The position numbers were made by a program, and so were the translations under genes. Positions 45,822 through 56,002 of a stretch of 60,938 bases of DNA are shown here, in pieces. Each line of letters starts with the position of its first letter. Position 1 is the stretch's first letter. The DNA is from Haematobacter genomosp. 1 (GTDB lineage: Bacteria; Pseudomonadota; Alphaproteobacteria; Rhodobacterales; Rhodobacteraceae): positions 1 through 60,938 of the forward strand of contig NZ_NIPW01000041.1 of assembly GCF_002196855.1 (NCBI RefSeq), read 5' to 3'. Below the pieces are notes generated by a model. That model had not been told where the DNA came from. It made no database searches and saw only the letters and a list, made by a program, of their open reading frames with translations.

Positions 45822-47149
45822 CAGGGTAGCAGCTTTGCCATCAGCTTGGCGGCCAGCGCATCATAATCGCCGTCGAAATGGTGCCCGCCCGTCGTCTGTA
45901 TCTTGCCGAAGCCGGCAAGGCGCGGATCGTTGCAGGCGGTATCTTCCTCCTCGTCGCCGGAAACGCAGATCGTCCTGTCCGCCGGCAGCGCGGCGATGGC
46001 AGCCGGCACGTCGTAGCCGGTGCTGTCGAGCCCCAGCCAGCCGCCCACCGTCACCTGGAACGAGGTGGAGGGGCCGGGTGCCAGCAGCCCGATGAGACGC
46101 GTCCGGTCGCGGAGCGGCTGCGGCAGCAGGGGCCAGGCGAAGGGCAGCGTATCGGCGCCGAAGGAATAGCCGATCAGCCCGACCGGCAGCTTGCCCGTGG
46201 GATCCGCCTTTGCGGCGATCGTGGCAAGGTCGCGGGCCAGTTCCTCCGGCGTCCGCTGGGACCAGAAGTAGCGCAGGGCGTCCAGCCCCACGGCGTGAAC
46301 GTCATGCTGGGCGAGCCAGTCGGCCACCGACTTGTCCAGGTCGCGCCATCCGCCATCCCCGGAGATCACGATGACAAGCGCACGTGGTTTGCCGCCGGTC
46401 GCCGGAACATCGACAGCCGGCAGGTCACCGAACGGCTTCACCGAATCCGCGATGTCGCTCACGGCGGCGGCGACCTGCGCCTCCGACGCATCGGTGTCCA
46501 GCTCCTCCACCGTCACCTCCTCCTGCCCGGAAGCGGCCTCCTCGACGGCGGAGAGCACCGCCTCCGGGGCAAAGAGATGCGCGGTCCGCTGCACGGCGGG
46601 GTCGAAACCCATGGGGCCGGGCGCGGGCAGGTCATCCGGGCGGCATACCGGGCGGGGCAGGGCGGTTTTGCCGTCGAAGCCGCTGCCCACCGCCGCGGCA
46701 AAGGAGGCGACAGGCGCTTCCGCCACGGCGGCATAGGCGAATGCCGCCCCCGCGCCGCGCCCCGCGAGGATCGGCGGGAGGTAGGTCTGAAGCCCCGCCT
46801 GCCGCTCCGCCGTCTGGGCCAGATCGCTGATCGCGCCGTCCACCGGCAGGCAGTCGCCCTCCTCTGCCGCGAGTTCCCGCATGTGACGGGCATAATCCAC
46901 CGCAAGGACCATGGACCCCTCCGCCGTCAGTGCCGCGACCATCCGGTCATCCGCCGCCTGCCAGCCTGCCGCGTCGGAGAAATAGACGACGACCGCTTTC
47001 GGCCCATCCTGCGGCAGGGGGGCCGGCATGTGGAACGGGACGTCGGTCAAACCCTCCGCGCTCACCGTGGGGGGCGCATCCTGACCGTGAACGGGCGTCA
47101 CGGCGAGCAGCGCCACAAGGGCCGTCAGCACAGATTTTGCATATGTCAT
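45821..47149 (-). CDS. acvB: AcvB/VirJ-type lysyl-phosphatidylglycerol hydrolase
   Basis: Periplasmic alpha/beta-hydrolase of 442 aa with signal peptide (MTYAKSVLTALVALLAVTPVHGQ). The C-terminal VirJ/AcvB domain has VIVISGDGGWRDLDKSVADWL and the nucleophile motif GLIGYSFGADTLPF; the catalytic His is probably in GGHHFDGDY near the end. The N-terminal domain looks like a degenerate copy. In Agrobacterium and Rhizobium, AcvB/AtvA hydrolyses the lysyl-PG made by LpiA/MprF and supports acid tolerance and virulence. Here it overlaps mprF by four bases, which strongly supports that role. Start MTYAKS is favoured because the open frame upstream lies inside mprF. Confidence 0.9.
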   Translation of the reverse strand: MTYAKSVLTALVALLAVTPVHGQDAPPTVSAEGLTDVPFHMPAPLPQDGPKAVVVYFSDAAGWQAADDRMVAALTAEGSMVLAVDYARHMRELAAEEGDCLPVDGAISDLAQTAERQAGLQTYLPPILAGRGAGAAFAYAAVAEAPVASFAAAVGSGFDGKTALPRPVCRPDDLPAPGPMGFDPAVQRTAHLFAPEAVLSAVEEAASGQEEVTVEELDTDASEAQVAAAVSDIADSVKPFGDLPAVDVPATGGKPRALVIVISGDGGWRDLDKSVADWLAQHDVHAVGLDALRYFWSQRTPEELARDLATIAAKADPTGKLPVGLIGYSFGADTLPFAWPLLPQPLRDRTRLIGLLAPGPSTSFQVTVGGWLGLDSTGYDVPAAIAALPADRTICVSGDEEEDTACNDPRLAGFGKIQTTGGHHFDGDYDALAAKLMAKLLP

Positions 47150-49770
47150 CGTTTCAACACCCGTATCGGATTGCCGGAGATCAGCGCCGTCACATCCATC
47201 AGCGCCTGCGGCATGGCGAAGCCGCCGGGACAGGCGAGGTACTGCGACGTCCAGACCGGCCCGAACTTCTGCTTGAAGGCGCGCAACCCCTCGAAATTGT
47301 AGAACTCGTCGCCCCGCCGGTAGATGAAGGTGCCGAGCCGGTTCCATGTCGAGGCCAGCGGATGATCGGCCAGCCCCGCAAGAGGCGCCGCGCCAAGGTT
47401 GAACCAGCGATAGCCCTCCGCCTTTCCGTAGAGCAGCAGCCGGGCGAAGAGCGCGTCCATGATGACCTTGGACACGCCGGGCCGGTAACGCATGAGGTCG
47501 ATCGACAGTTCGTTCAGATTGTCGCCGGACCGCCAGAGATTGGCAAAGGCGACGATGGCCCCCTCCTTGCGGAGCACGGCGATGTCGAATTCCTTGATGT
47601 AGTCGTCATCGAACCGGCCGAGGGAGAAGCCCTTCTCCGCACCATGCTTCGTCTCCAGCCAGGCATCCGACACGCCGCGGAGATCCTCCAGAGCGGCAGG
47701 AACCTCCGCCGCGGGGATGACGGAGAATTCCAGCCCCTCACGGGTGGCGCGCTTGTCGGCATAGCGGAAGTCCTGCCGCGAGGGCCCTTCCAGCGAGAAG
47801 CTGTGCAGGTCCACCCGCGCGACCTCTCCCGTCTTCAGAAGGGCGAGACCAAGCTCCAGATACACGGCCAGCCATTCCGGGGTGACGGAATAGTGGATGG
47901 CCCGCATGCCGTTGCGATCGGCGGCCTCGGCAAAGCGCCAGATCAGCCGGCGACCCGCTTCCGCATCGCCCACCGGATCGCCGAGCGCGATCCAGCTGTT
48001 GCCCTGCTCGCCATACATCAGGAAGGCGGTTTCGTCGGCGGAAACCATGAAGGACTTGTCCCCCAGCAGCGCCACGTTGGGCTGGGTGGCGGACGTGGTC
48101 TTCAGGATGCGCCGGACGGCATCGGGGATCTCCACCGGGCCGGAAACCTGCCTCCCGGTGGGCCGGTTCAGCCAGCTGTCGATGGTGAGCGCCCCGGTGA
48201 TGATGACGAGCGCCAGCGTCGCCCGCAGGAAGCGCGAGGCGTCCCCGTCCCAGTCGAAGCTCCACCAGAGATTGTTTTCGTAATCCACGTGGCGGTAGGC
48301 CAGCAGCCCGATCAGCGTGAAGAAGGCGATGATGACGATCAGCAGGGCGAGCCAGGTGGGCGTCAGCCGGAAGGATCGCATCCGCCCGCGCCGGTAGAAG
48401 GCGCCCGGAAACATCGCGAGCAAGAGGGCGGCGGCGAGCAGGCCGCTCGCCTCCTCCCAGTCCAATCCCTTGGCGAGAGAAAACACCGCCCCTGCGCAGA
48501 GCAGGCAGAGCGCCAGCAGGCGGGCGCGGGCAATCCTCCTGAACAGGCCGCGGGAGATGACGATGAGGAACAGGCCCGCGACGCTTGCCATCAGGTGTGA
48601 GGCTTCCGCAAAGGGAAGCGGTATCAGCCCGCTCAGCAGACCCACCCGATCGGCGAGAGCGGGGACGTTGCCGGACAGCAGGAGGATGCAGCCGCCGACC
48701 AGCGTCGCCGTTCCCGCCAGAGGCGGCACGATCCGCTGCACGACAGGGCTGACCCGCCCCGCTACCGCCCGGACGGCATGGCGCGCCCGGTAGCCCTCGA
48801 AGCCCAGAAAGGCGATCCCGGCGATTGCCAGAGGCAGGAAGTAGTAGATCACCCGGAACAGCACGAGCGCGGCCACCACATCCGGCCGGTTGCCCGCGCC
48901 GAGCCCCAGCAGCACCGTCGCCTCGAACACGCCGAGGCCGCCGGGCGCGTGGCTGACCGTGCCGATGACCAGCGCCACGACGAACAGGATCAGGAACATC
49001 GCGTAGCCCTGCGTGACATCGCCGGGCAGCAGCACATAGAGCGCGGCGGCGGCGGCGGCGATATCGGCGGCGGCGACGAGGATCTGGGCCGTCGCGTTCC
49101 GGGCGGAGGGCAGCGGCAGGCGCCAGTTGAACAGCATGACCTCCCGCGGGTTGCGAGAGAGCCACAGGAGGGCGGCCAGGATCGCCGCGACGATGACCCC
49201 GCCGATGACCCGGTCCGCCATGGGCGAGACGATCTGAAGGAAGGGAATGCCGTCCGGGTCGAGCAGCAGCGCCAGTCCGATCACCGCACCGATCCCGGCA
49301 GTGAAGCTCAGAAAGGATATGCCGACGATGCGCCCCACATCGGAAGCATCCAGCCCCGCCGCCTGATAGATGCGGTAGCGGATCGAACTGCCCACCACGA
49401 CGTGAAAGCCGATGGCGTTGGAGATCGCATAGGCCACCGCGCCCGCAAAGGCCGCGAGCCGGACGGGCACCCTGTCCGGCGCGACGCGCCGCGAGGCCAG
49501 AACGTCGTAGAGCCCGAGGGCGCAGAAGCTCAGCACCGTGAAGCCCAGAGCCTCCGCCAGCGCGATCCGGGGCGTGCCCGTGATGGCGGCCTTGATGTCG
49601 TCCAGCCGAAGCTCGTCGCTGATCTTGTAGATCACCACGGTTGCGATGACGGCGATGACCGCGCCGATCAGCGGCCCCGCCACCCGCGGCTCCAGCAGTC
49701 GGACGGCTAGCTTCGCAACGCCCGTCTTTTCAGGCGAGGGACGCGGCATTTCCATATTCTTTTCGGTCAT
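47146..49770 (-). CDS. mprF: Bifunctional lysylphosphatidylglycerol flippase/synthetase MprF
   Basis: Integral membrane protein that transfers lysine from lysyl-tRNA to phosphatidylglycerol and flips the product, reducing negative surface charge and resistance to cationic peptides and acid. Length 874 aa. The N-terminal flippase domain has many transmembrane helices (about residues 20-520), including HAPGGLGVFEATVLLGLGAG typical of this domain. The C-terminal synthetase domain (DUF2156-like GNAT fold, about residues 540-850) has YGEQGNSWIALGDPVG, FAEAADRNGMRAIHYSV and SIDLMRY. Start MTEKNMEMPRP chosen; a 30-codon upstream extension lacks features. First gene of mprF-acvB-esterase. Confidence 0.94.
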   Translation of the reverse strand: MTEKNMEMPRPSPEKTGVAKLAVRLLEPRVAGPLIGAVIAVIATVVIYKISDELRLDDIKAAITGTPRIALAEALGFTVLSFCALGLYDVLASRRVAPDRVPVRLAAFAGAVAYAISNAIGFHVVVGSSIRYRIYQAAGLDASDVGRIVGISFLSFTAGIGAVIGLALLLDPDGIPFLQIVSPMADRVIGGVIVAAILAALLWLSRNPREVMLFNWRLPLPSARNATAQILVAAADIAAAAAALYVLLPGDVTQGYAMFLILFVVALVIGTVSHAPGGLGVFEATVLLGLGAGNRPDVVAALVLFRVIYYFLPLAIAGIAFLGFEGYRARHAVRAVAGRVSPVVQRIVPPLAGTATLVGGCILLLSGNVPALADRVGLLSGLIPLPFAEASHLMASVAGLFLIVISRGLFRRIARARLLALCLLCAGAVFSLAKGLDWEEASGLLAAALLLAMFPGAFYRRGRMRSFRLTPTWLALLIVIIAFFTLIGLLAYRHVDYENNLWWSFDWDGDASRFLRATLALVIITGALTIDSWLNRPTGRQVSGPVEIPDAVRRILKTTSATQPNVALLGDKSFMVSADETAFLMYGEQGNSWIALGDPVGDAEAGRRLIWRFAEAADRNGMRAIHYSVTPEWLAVYLELGLALLKTGEVARVDLHSFSLEGPSRQDFRYADKRATREGLEFSVIPAAEVPAALEDLRGVSDAWLETKHGAEKGFSLGRFDDDYIKEFDIAVLRKEGAIVAFANLWRSGDNLNELSIDLMRYRPGVSKVIMDALFARLLLYGKAEGYRWFNLGAAPLAGLADHPLASTWNRLGTFIYRRGDEFYNFEGLRAFKQKFGPVWTSQYLACPGGFAMPQALMDVTALISGNPIRVLKR

Positions 49771-50100
49771 TGAGACCCGCTCTTGGCAGCCCGGATACGG
49801 GTCATCTTGTCGCAGAAAAATAAGAGACCGGCCATAGTCCTGTTCCTGTCTGACAAGCACGCTTGTGCGATCCGGCCCCGGTGCGGAGGGGGAGGGCGTA
49901 CCGATGCCGGCTTGGCGGTTGCCGGTCTCCCGCCGCCGCTTCCGTCAGCGCTCCTCCTCCGCCGCTGGCCCAAGGCGCGCGCGACAGATGGTGCAGTTTC
50001 GCGCGGCGTCGAGACTTTTCCCAAACTCCTTCGCCCCCTGCGCCTTCCCCATGCGCTTTCGACACGGCTTACGCTCTTTTCCTTTCCGCGCGATGAATGC
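49771..50100. other. 330-bp region upstream of mprF
   Basis: Lies between the mprF start and the bkdR stop, both minus strand, so it holds the mprF promoter and possibly a bkdR terminator. GC-rich, with only short overlapping frames lacking any recognisable domain. No clear palindrome, riboswitch or terminator was found. Confidence 0.5.
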
Positions 50101-50580
50101 TCAGATCTCCGGCACGACGGACTGGCTCCGCTTGAGGCAACGCAGCGTGAAGCTCGACCGGGCATGGCGGATGCCCGGCACGCGGAACAGCTTCTGGCGG
50201 AGGAAGTCCTCGTATCCCCGCGTGCCATTGGCGGCGACCTTGATGAAATAGTCGTATTCGCCGGTGGTGAGATAGACCTCCAGCACCTCGGGCAGAGCGA
50301 CCATCGCCTTGCCGAAGGCTTCGAGTGCGGTGTCATCATGGCGGTCGAGCATGACTTCGATGATGACCGTCTCCGCCATGCCGAGCCGTTCCTGATCCAG
50401 CACGGCGGTATAGCCCCGGATGTAGCCCTCTGCCTCCAGCCGCCGGGTGCGCTGCCAGCAGGGGCTGGGCGAGAGACCTATCTCGTCTGCGAGCTGGGCA
50501 TTGGTCAGGCGGCCGTTCCCCTGAAGGGCGCGGAGAATCCGGCGGTCGATTCGATCGAGGATGCGGCTGGGTTCGGGCAT
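50101..50580 (-). CDS. bkdR: Lrp/AsnC family regulator, probable BkdR
   Basis: A 159-aa Lrp-type regulator. The helix-turn-helix is RIDRRILRALQGNGRLTNAQLADEIGLSPSPCWQRTRRLEAEGYI, and the C-terminal RAM (amino-acid-binding) domain includes VEVYLTTGEYDYFIKVAANGTRGYEDFLRQKLFRVPG. The start MPEPSRILDRIDRRI is preferred; the frame extends 24 codons upstream. It diverges from the bkd operon across 198 bp, the arrangement in Pseudomonas where BkdR activates bkd in response to branched-chain amino acids. A 10-bp palindrome AGAAGCTTCT lies at 50621-50630 in the shared region. Confidence 0.9.
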   Translation of the reverse strand: MPEPSRILDRIDRRILRALQGNGRLTNAQLADEIGLSPSPCWQRTRRLEAEGYIRGYTAVLDQERLGMAETVIIEVMLDRHDDTALEAFGKAMVALPEVLEVYLTTGEYDYFIKVAANGTRGYEDFLRQKLFRVPGIRHARSSFTLRCLKRSQSVVPEI

Positions 50581-50769
50581 GGTGTCCAAAGATGCTGCCG
50601 GGATTGGCGCAGATCGTGAAAGAAGCTTCTGACACAAAATCGCCATGCGCAAGGATCGGAATTTCCTTTTGGCCGCTCGGCATTATCCTCATACCGGGGA
50701 GAGGGGGCGGAGAGGAGCCGCCCGGCACGCCGTGGCCAACCCTTCCCATACCGCGCGACCGCGCCTTGA

Positions 50770-52011
<1,242 letters not shown>

Positions 52012-52014
52012 GCC

Positions 52015-53028
52015 ATGGCGCGCATGACGATGATCGAGGCGCTGCGCGACGCGCTCGACGTGGCGATGGGCCGCGACAACCGCGTGATCGTGTTCGGCGA
52101 GGATGCCGGATATTTCGGCGGGGTCTTCCGTGTGACCTCCGGCCTGCAGAAGAAATACGGGCCGACGCGCTGTTTCGATACGCCGATCAACGAATCCGGC
52201 ATCGTCGGGGCGGGGATCGGCATGGCGGCCTATGGGCTTCGCCCGGTGGTGGAGATCCAGTTCGCGGATTACGTCTATCCCGCCTATGACCAGATCGTGT
52301 CGGAGGCCGCGCGGCTGCGCTACCGCTCCAACGGGGAATTCACCTGCCCCATGGTGATCCGCATGCCCACGGGCGGCGGCATCTTCGGCGGGCAGACGCA
52401 TTCCCAGTCGCCGGAGGCGCTGTTCACCCATGTGACGGGGCTGAAGGTCGTCGTGCCGTCCAACCCGCAGGACGCCAAGGGGCTGCTGCTGTCCGCCATC
52501 GAGGATCCCGATCCGGTGATCTTCATGGAGCCGAAGCGGCTCTACAACGGCCCGTTCGACGGCCATCATGAACGCCCGGTCGCATCGTGGAAGAACCATC
52601 CCTTCGGAGAGGTGGAGCCCGGCCACTACACCGTTCCCTTGGGCAAGGCCGCCATCCGGCGGGAAGGCTCCGCCGTGACGGTGCTGACCTATGGAACCAT
52701 GGTCCATGTGACGGAGGCCGCTGCGGAGGAGACGGGTGTGGATGCCGAAGTGATCGACCTGCGCACGCTGCTCCCGCTTGATCTGGAGGCGGTGACGGCC
52801 TCCGTGCGCAAGACCGGGCGTTGCGTGATCGTGCATGAGGCCACGCTCACCTCCGGCTTCGGGGCGGAACTGGCGGCGCTGGTCCAGCAGGAGTGTTTCT
52901 ACCATCTGGAGGCTCCCGTGCGGCGGGTGGCGGGCTGGGACACGCCCTATCCGCATGTGCATGAGTGGAGCTATTTCCCCGGGCCTGCGCGGGTCGGCGC
53001 GGCGCTCACCAGCATCATGGAGGCGTGA
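52015..53028 (+). CDS. bkdA2: Branched-chain 2-oxoacid dehydrogenase E1 beta subunit
   Basis: Partner of the alpha subunit in the heterotetrameric E1. MTMIEALRDALDVAMGRDNRVIVFGEDAGYFGGVFRVTSGL, FDTPINESGIVGAGIGMAAYGLRPVVEIQFADYVYPA, GGIFGGQTHSQSPE and VVVPSNPQDAKGLLLSAIEDPDPVIFMEPKRLY are family signatures; the C-terminal transketolase domain has DLRTLLPLDLEAV. Length 337 aa is normal. It lies between E1 alpha and E2 with gaps of only a few bases. Confidence 0.95.
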   Translation: MARMTMIEALRDALDVAMGRDNRVIVFGEDAGYFGGVFRVTSGLQKKYGPTRCFDTPINESGIVGAGIGMAAYGLRPVVEIQFADYVYPAYDQIVSEAARLRYRSNGEFTCPMVIRMPTGGGIFGGQTHSQSPEALFTHVTGLKVVVPSNPQDAKGLLLSAIEDPDPVIFMEPKRLYNGPFDGHHERPVASWKNHPFGEVEPGHYTVPLGKAAIRREGSAVTVLTYGTMVHVTEAAAEETGVDAEVIDLRTLLPLDLEAVTASVRKTGRCVIVHEATLTSGFGAELAALVQQECFYHLEAPVRRVAGWDTPYPHVHEWSYFPGPARVGAALTSIMEA

Positions 53029-53030
53029 GC

Positions 53031-54443
53031 ATGGGAACCCTGTCGATCAGGATGCCCGACATCGGCGAAGGCATCGCCGAGGCCGAGCTTGTGGAATGGC
53101 ACGTGGCACCCGGAGACATCGTGCAGGAGGATCAGCCGCTCGCCGCCGTGATGACGGACAAGGCGACGGTGGAAATCCCCTCTCCCGCTTCCGGCAAGGT
53201 GGTCTGGCTGGGCGGAGAGGTGGGCGACAGCATCGCCGTGAAGGCGGAACTGATCCGGCTGGAAGTGGAAGGAGAGGGGAATGTCTCCGCCGATGCGGAG
53301 CCGCCGATGCGGGCGGCGAAAGCAGCGGAAGAAGGGAGCGGGGCGGACGAAGCGCCACGCGCGGGTGTGCCTGCCGCAGGGGCCGCCGAATCCGCTGCCG
53401 AATCCTCCGCCACCAAATCCTCCGCCACCAAATCCTCCGCCACCAAATCCTCCGCCACCAAATCCCCGGCCGCCAAATCCCCGACTGCCAAAAACGGCGA
53501 GGCTTCGCGCGCGGCTGCAAGGCCCGAACCCCGGGGGCAGGGGCGCCCTGCACCCGCCGCCGCTCTCCGGCCGGAGGGGGAGCGGCCGCTCGCCACGCCC
53601 TCCGTCCGTCAGCGGGCGCGGGAGGCCGGGGTCGATCTGCGCTTCGTGCGCGGTTCCGGGCCAGCGGGGCGGATCACCCATGACGATCTGACCGCGCATG
53701 TAGAGGCGGGCGCGCCCGAGGGCCGCCCCGCCCATCGCCGCGACGGCTCCGTCACGGAGGTGAAAGTCGTCGGCCTGCGCCGCAGGATCGCGGAGCGGAT
53801 GCAGCTCGCCAAGCGCAACATCCCCCATATCAGCATCATCGAGGAGGTCGATGTCACCGGGCTGGAGGACCTGCGCGCCAAGCTCAACGCCGAAGGCAGG
53901 GGCGCGGCCAAGCTGACCCTGCTGCCGTTCCTCATGAAGGCCATCGTGCGGGCGGTGCGGGAGCAGCCCGCGCTGAACGCGCTCTATGATGACGAGGCGG
54001 GCGTCGTGCGGCAGTTCGGCGGCGTGCATATCGGCATCGCCACCCAGACGCCGAACGGGCTGATGGTTCCGGTGGTGCGTCATGCGGAGGCGCTGACACT
54101 GCGCGAGGCGGCGGGGGAGCTGCTGCGGCTGGCGGAGGCCGCGCGCGACGGCAGCGCCACGCGGGAGGAGCTTTCCGGTTCCACCATCACCATCACCTCG
54201 CTGGGCCCGCTCGGGGCCATCGCGACCACACCGATCATCAACCACCCGGAAGTCGCCATCGTCGGGGTCAACCGGATGCAGATCCGGCCCTTCTGGGACG
54301 GGACGGAATTCGTGCCCCGCAAGATGATGAACATTTCCTGCTCCTTCGATCACCGGGTGATCGACGGATGGGACGCGGCGGTCTTCGTTCAGCGGCTGAA
54401 GACGCTGCTGGAAACGCCTGCGATGATTTTCGTGGAGGAATGA
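53031..54443 (+). CDS. bkdB: Branched-chain 2-oxoacid dehydrogenase E2 (dihydrolipoyl acyltransferase)
   Basis: Core of the complex: carries the acyl group on lipoate and transfers it to CoA. The lipoyl domain occupies residues 1-80, with lipoylated K44 in MTDKATVE. A repetitive hinge (about residues 115-160) consists of SSATK-type pentapeptides. The E1/E3-binding domain follows (LATPSVRQRAREAGVDL, RGSGPAGRITHDDL), then the acyltransferase domain with catalytic SFDHRVIDGWDAA near the C-terminus. Start MGTLSIRMPDIGEG is two bases after the E1 beta stop. Length 470 aa, longer than many BkdB because of the hinge repeat. Confidence 0.95.
   Translation: MGTLSIRMPDIGEGIAEAELVEWHVAPGDIVQEDQPLAAVMTDKATVEIPSPASGKVVWLGGEVGDSIAVKAELIRLEVEGEGNVSADAEPPMRAAKAAEEGSGADEAPRAGVPAAGAAESAAESSATKSSATKSSATKSSATKSPAAKSPTAKNGEASRAAARPEPRGQGRPAPAAALRPEGERPLATPSVRQRAREAGVDLRFVRGSGPAGRITHDDLTAHVEAGAPEGRPAHRRDGSVTEVKVVGLRRRIAERMQLAKRNIPHISIIEEVDVTGLEDLRAKLNAEGRGAAKLTLLPFLMKAIVRAVREQPALNALYDDEAGVVRQFGGVHIGIATQTPNGLMVPVVRHAEALTLREAAGELLRLAEAARDGSATREELSGSTITITSLGPLGAIATTPIINHPEVAIVGVNRMQIRPFWDGTEFVPRKMMNISCSFDHRVIDGWDAAVFVQRLKTLLETPAMIFVEE
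53401..53490 (+). repeat. 15-bp minisatellite in the bkdB hinge
   Basis: Six consecutive 15-bp units starting AATCCTCCGCCACCA: four identical (53401-53460) and two diverged (53461-53490). In frame they encode SSATK repeats and then SPAAK and SPTAK. The unit length keeps the frame, so copy-number changes would only lengthen or shorten the flexible hinge. Confidence 0.92.
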
Positions 54444-54444
54444 C

Positions 54445-55833
54445 ATGGCCGAACTGACCTGCAAGCTGCTCGTGATCGGGGCAGGCCCGGGGGGCTATGT
54501 CTGCGCGATCCGCGCCGGGCAACTGGGGGTGGACACGATCATCGTCGATCCGCGCAAGCCCGGGGGCACCTGTCTCAACATCGGCTGCATCCCGTCCAAG
54601 GCGTTGATCCACGCGGCGGAAGAGTTCGCCCGCCTGCGCACCTTCGCGGCGGAGGGGGCGTTGGGCATCACCGCCGCCGACCCCGCCATCGACCTTTCCC
54701 GCACGGTGGCGTGGAAGGACGGCATAGTGGAGCGGCTGAACGGCGGCGTCGGGGCTTTGCTGAAGAAGGCCAAGGCGCGGCTGATCGAGGGCACCGCGCG
54801 TTTCGTGGATGGCAAGACCGTGACGGTGACCTCGGCGGAGGGCGAGAGCTACACCATCACCGCGGAAACCGTGGTGATCGCGACCGGCTCCGTGCCGGTG
54901 GAACTGCCCTTCCTGCCCTTTGGCGGGGATGTCATCTCCTCAACCGAGGCGCTGTCGCTCACCGATATCCCACGGACGCTGGCGGTGGTGGGGGGCGGAT
55001 ATATCGGCCTCGAACTCGGCACGGCCTTCGCCAAGCTGGGGTCGCAGGTCACGGTGGTGGAGATGGCCGACCGCATCCTGCCGCTTTACGACGCGGACCT
55101 TACAAGGCCCGTGGCGCAGCGGTTGCAGGCGCTTGGCGTCCGGGTGCTCACCGGGGCGAAGGCGCGGGTGTTCGGCAACGGCCAGCTCACCGTGGAGACC
55201 GGCCGCGAGGTGGAGCAGATCGCGGCGGAGAAGGTGCTGGTGACCGTCGGGCGGAAGCCGCAACTGGAGGGGTGGGGGCTGGAGGAGCTGTCGCTCACCC
55301 GGAACGGCCGGTTCCTTGCGGTGGATGACGGGTGCCGGACATCCATGCGGGGGATCCATGCGATCGGCGATGTGACGGGGGAGCCGATGCTCGCCCATCG
55401 TGCGATGGCACAGGGGGAGATGGTGGCCGAGATCGTCGCGGGGGAGCGGCGCGTCTGGGACAAGCGGGTGATTCCCGCCGTGTGTTTCACCGACCCGGAG
55501 GTGGTGACCGCCGGCCTTTCCCCCGAGGAGGCGGAGGCGCAGGGCATCGCCATGCTGACCGCGAGCTTTCCCTTCGCCGCAAATGCCCGTGCAATGACCG
55601 TCGAGCGCGACGACGGTTTCATCCGCGTGGTGGCCCGCAAGTCCGATCACCTGATCCTCGGGATCCAGGCGGTGGGCCATGGCGTTTCGGAACTGGCGGC
55701 GGCCTTTGGTCTGGCCATCGAGATGGGGGCGCTGCTGGAGGATGTGGCGGGAACGGTTCACGCCCATCCCACGCAGGGCGAGGGTCTGCAGGAGGCCTGT
55801 CTTCGCGCGCTCGGCCACGCGCTGCACATCTGA
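54445..55833 (+). CDS. lpdV: Dihydrolipoyl dehydrogenase (E3)
   Basis: FAD flavoprotein that reoxidises dihydrolipoamide and reduces NAD+. The redox-active disulfide is in GGTCLNIGCIPSKA (about residue 42). FAD- and NAD-binding Rossmann motifs are VIGAGPGGYVCAIRAGQ (N-terminus) and VVGGGYIGLELGTAF (about residue 185); the His-Glu pair is in HAHPTQGEGLQEA at the C-terminus. Length 462 aa. It is the dedicated E3 of the bkd operon, one base after the E2 stop. A hairpin follows. Confidence 0.96.
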   Translation: MAELTCKLLVIGAGPGGYVCAIRAGQLGVDTIIVDPRKPGGTCLNIGCIPSKALIHAAEEFARLRTFAAEGALGITAADPAIDLSRTVAWKDGIVERLNGGVGALLKKAKARLIEGTARFVDGKTVTVTSAEGESYTITAETVVIATGSVPVELPFLPFGGDVISSTEALSLTDIPRTLAVVGGGYIGLELGTAFAKLGSQVTVVEMADRILPLYDADLTRPVAQRLQALGVRVLTGAKARVFGNGQLTVETGREVEQIAAEKVLVTVGRKPQLEGWGLEELSLTRNGRFLAVDDGCRTSMRGIHAIGDVTGEPMLAHRAMAQGEMVAEIVAGERRVWDKRVIPAVCFTDPEVVTAGLSPEEAEAQGIAMLTASFPFAANARAMTVERDDGFIRVVARKSDHLILGIQAVGHGVSELAAAFGLAIEMGALLEDVAGTVHAHPTQGEGLQEACLRALGHALHI

Positions 55834-55851
55834 GGAAAGCCACGCGTTGTG

Positions 55852-55890
55852 CAAAAAGGAAGAAGCCGCGCCTTTTGGGAAGGCGCGGCT
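55852..55890 (-). terminator. Terminator between bkd operon and small membrane-protein genes
   Basis: AGCCGCGCCTT and AAGGCGCGGCT form a perfect 11-bp stem (55864-55890). On the minus strand the stem is followed by TTCTTCCTTTTT, an excellent U-tract, so it ends the two small minus-strand genes. It may also serve the bkd operon from the other side, where the U-tract is poor. Confidence 0.85.
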
Positions 55891-55909
55891 CAACATTCAC
55901 TTCGGTCAC

Positions 55910-55987
55910 TCAGAAAACGTTAACGAGATAGAGGATTATGATGAGGGGGATCGGAATACCGATCAGCCAAGCAAGTACGCCCTTCAA
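55910..55987 (-). CDS. 25-residue hydrophobic membrane peptide
   Basis: A TTG start gives MKGVLAWLIGIPIPLIIILY followed by LVNVF, almost entirely one transmembrane helix. The start is supported by TAAGGAG at 55994-56000, six bases upstream, and the frame ends 20 bases before a strong minus-strand terminator. I recall short WLIGIPIP-containing peptides in other alphaproteobacteria, but could not search for them, and know no function. It follows the next small gene by 15 bases. The start codon choice is inference. Confidence 0.6.
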   Translation of the reverse strand: MKGVLAWLIGIPIPLIIILYLVNVF

Positions 55988-56002
55988 CGGAGGCTCCTTA
56001 GT

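Noticed and set aside
50621-50630. AGAAGCTTCT palindrome as the BkdR site
   Set aside because: Lrp-type sites are long and degenerate; a single 10-bp palindrome is not enough to call, so it is only mentioned with bkdR.
53401-53490. Regular short repeats considered as a CRISPR array
   Set aside because: Units are 15 bp with no spacers and are translated in frame as part of the E2 hinge; no cas genes nearby.
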